Source: Zygaena filipendulae
Lineage: Eukaryota > Arthropoda > Insecta > Lepidoptera > Zygaenidae
DNA: 64,000 bases
Assembly: GCA_907165275.2 (NCBI GenBank)
Contig: OU015669.1
Span: 518,501 to 582,500 of the forward strand
Direction of reading: 5' to 3'
The notes beneath the pieces were generated by a model, which did no database searches, was not told where the DNA came from, and was given only the letters and a program-made list of their open reading frames with translations. Positions 63,946 to 64,000 of this stretch are shown in pieces. Every line of letters starts with the position of its first letter. Position 1 is the stretch's first letter. The position numbers were made by a program, and so were the translations under genes.

Positions 63946-64000
63946 GAAAATGAAAAAAATGAAAAAGCTTTTATTAGACACAAACAATAAGGGAGCACTA

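Overview
This window is nuclear DNA of an insect, most likely a moth or butterfly. The genes are split by GT-AG introns, the background is AT-rich, and the intergenic and intronic DNA is packed with short interspersed repeats. Most of these are non-autonomous Helitrons: they begin TCCTACTAATATTATAAATG, end in a hairpin plus CTAG, and sit between A and T, a type common in Lepidoptera. There is no bacterial or viral gene content. One 500-N assembly gap lies at 46825-47324.

Five protein genes could be assembled from exons with consistent splice phases. (1) A Cks1-type cyclin-dependent kinase regulatory subunit, minus strand, 1231-2294, 2 exons, 95 aa. (2) An ecdysteroid-kinase-like/CHK-type small-molecule kinase, plus strand, 5476-7696, 6 exons, 429 aa. 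(3) A large formin of the INF2/Drosophila Form3 class, minus strand, 9665-25012. It has 22 visible exons and about 1,420 aa, covering most of the DID, the FH1, the FH2, a WH2/DAD-like motif and a long basic tail; its first exons were not found. (4, 5) Two tandem NPC2-like secreted lipid-binding genes, plus strand, 49311-52427 and 55352-59442, 163 and 165 aa, with identical intron positions and phases. There is also a tRNA-Ala(CGC)-like gene in a formin intron and one almost intact Tc1/mariner-type transposase ORF that has lost the third catalytic acid.

Layout: 1-9.5 kb holds the Cks and kinase genes separated by a nest of MITEs. 9.6-25 kb is the formin. 25-49 kb is a gene-poor repeat zone with a tandem Helitron array, the transposase, several palindromic foldback elements and the gap. 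49-59.5 kb holds the NPC2 pair with repeat-filled introns. 59.5-64 kb has repeats and GC-rich patches but no gene I can name.

The genes do not form one pathway. The most unusual content is repeat architecture: a MITE family carrying paired TGACGTCA (CRE-type) octamers, one copy about 170 bp upstream of the kinase start; a filled/empty-site pair that dates one MITE insertion; two chimeric Helitron subfamilies each present twice; a GC-rich dispersed element, one copy just after an NPC2 stop codon; and long self-complementary palindromes.
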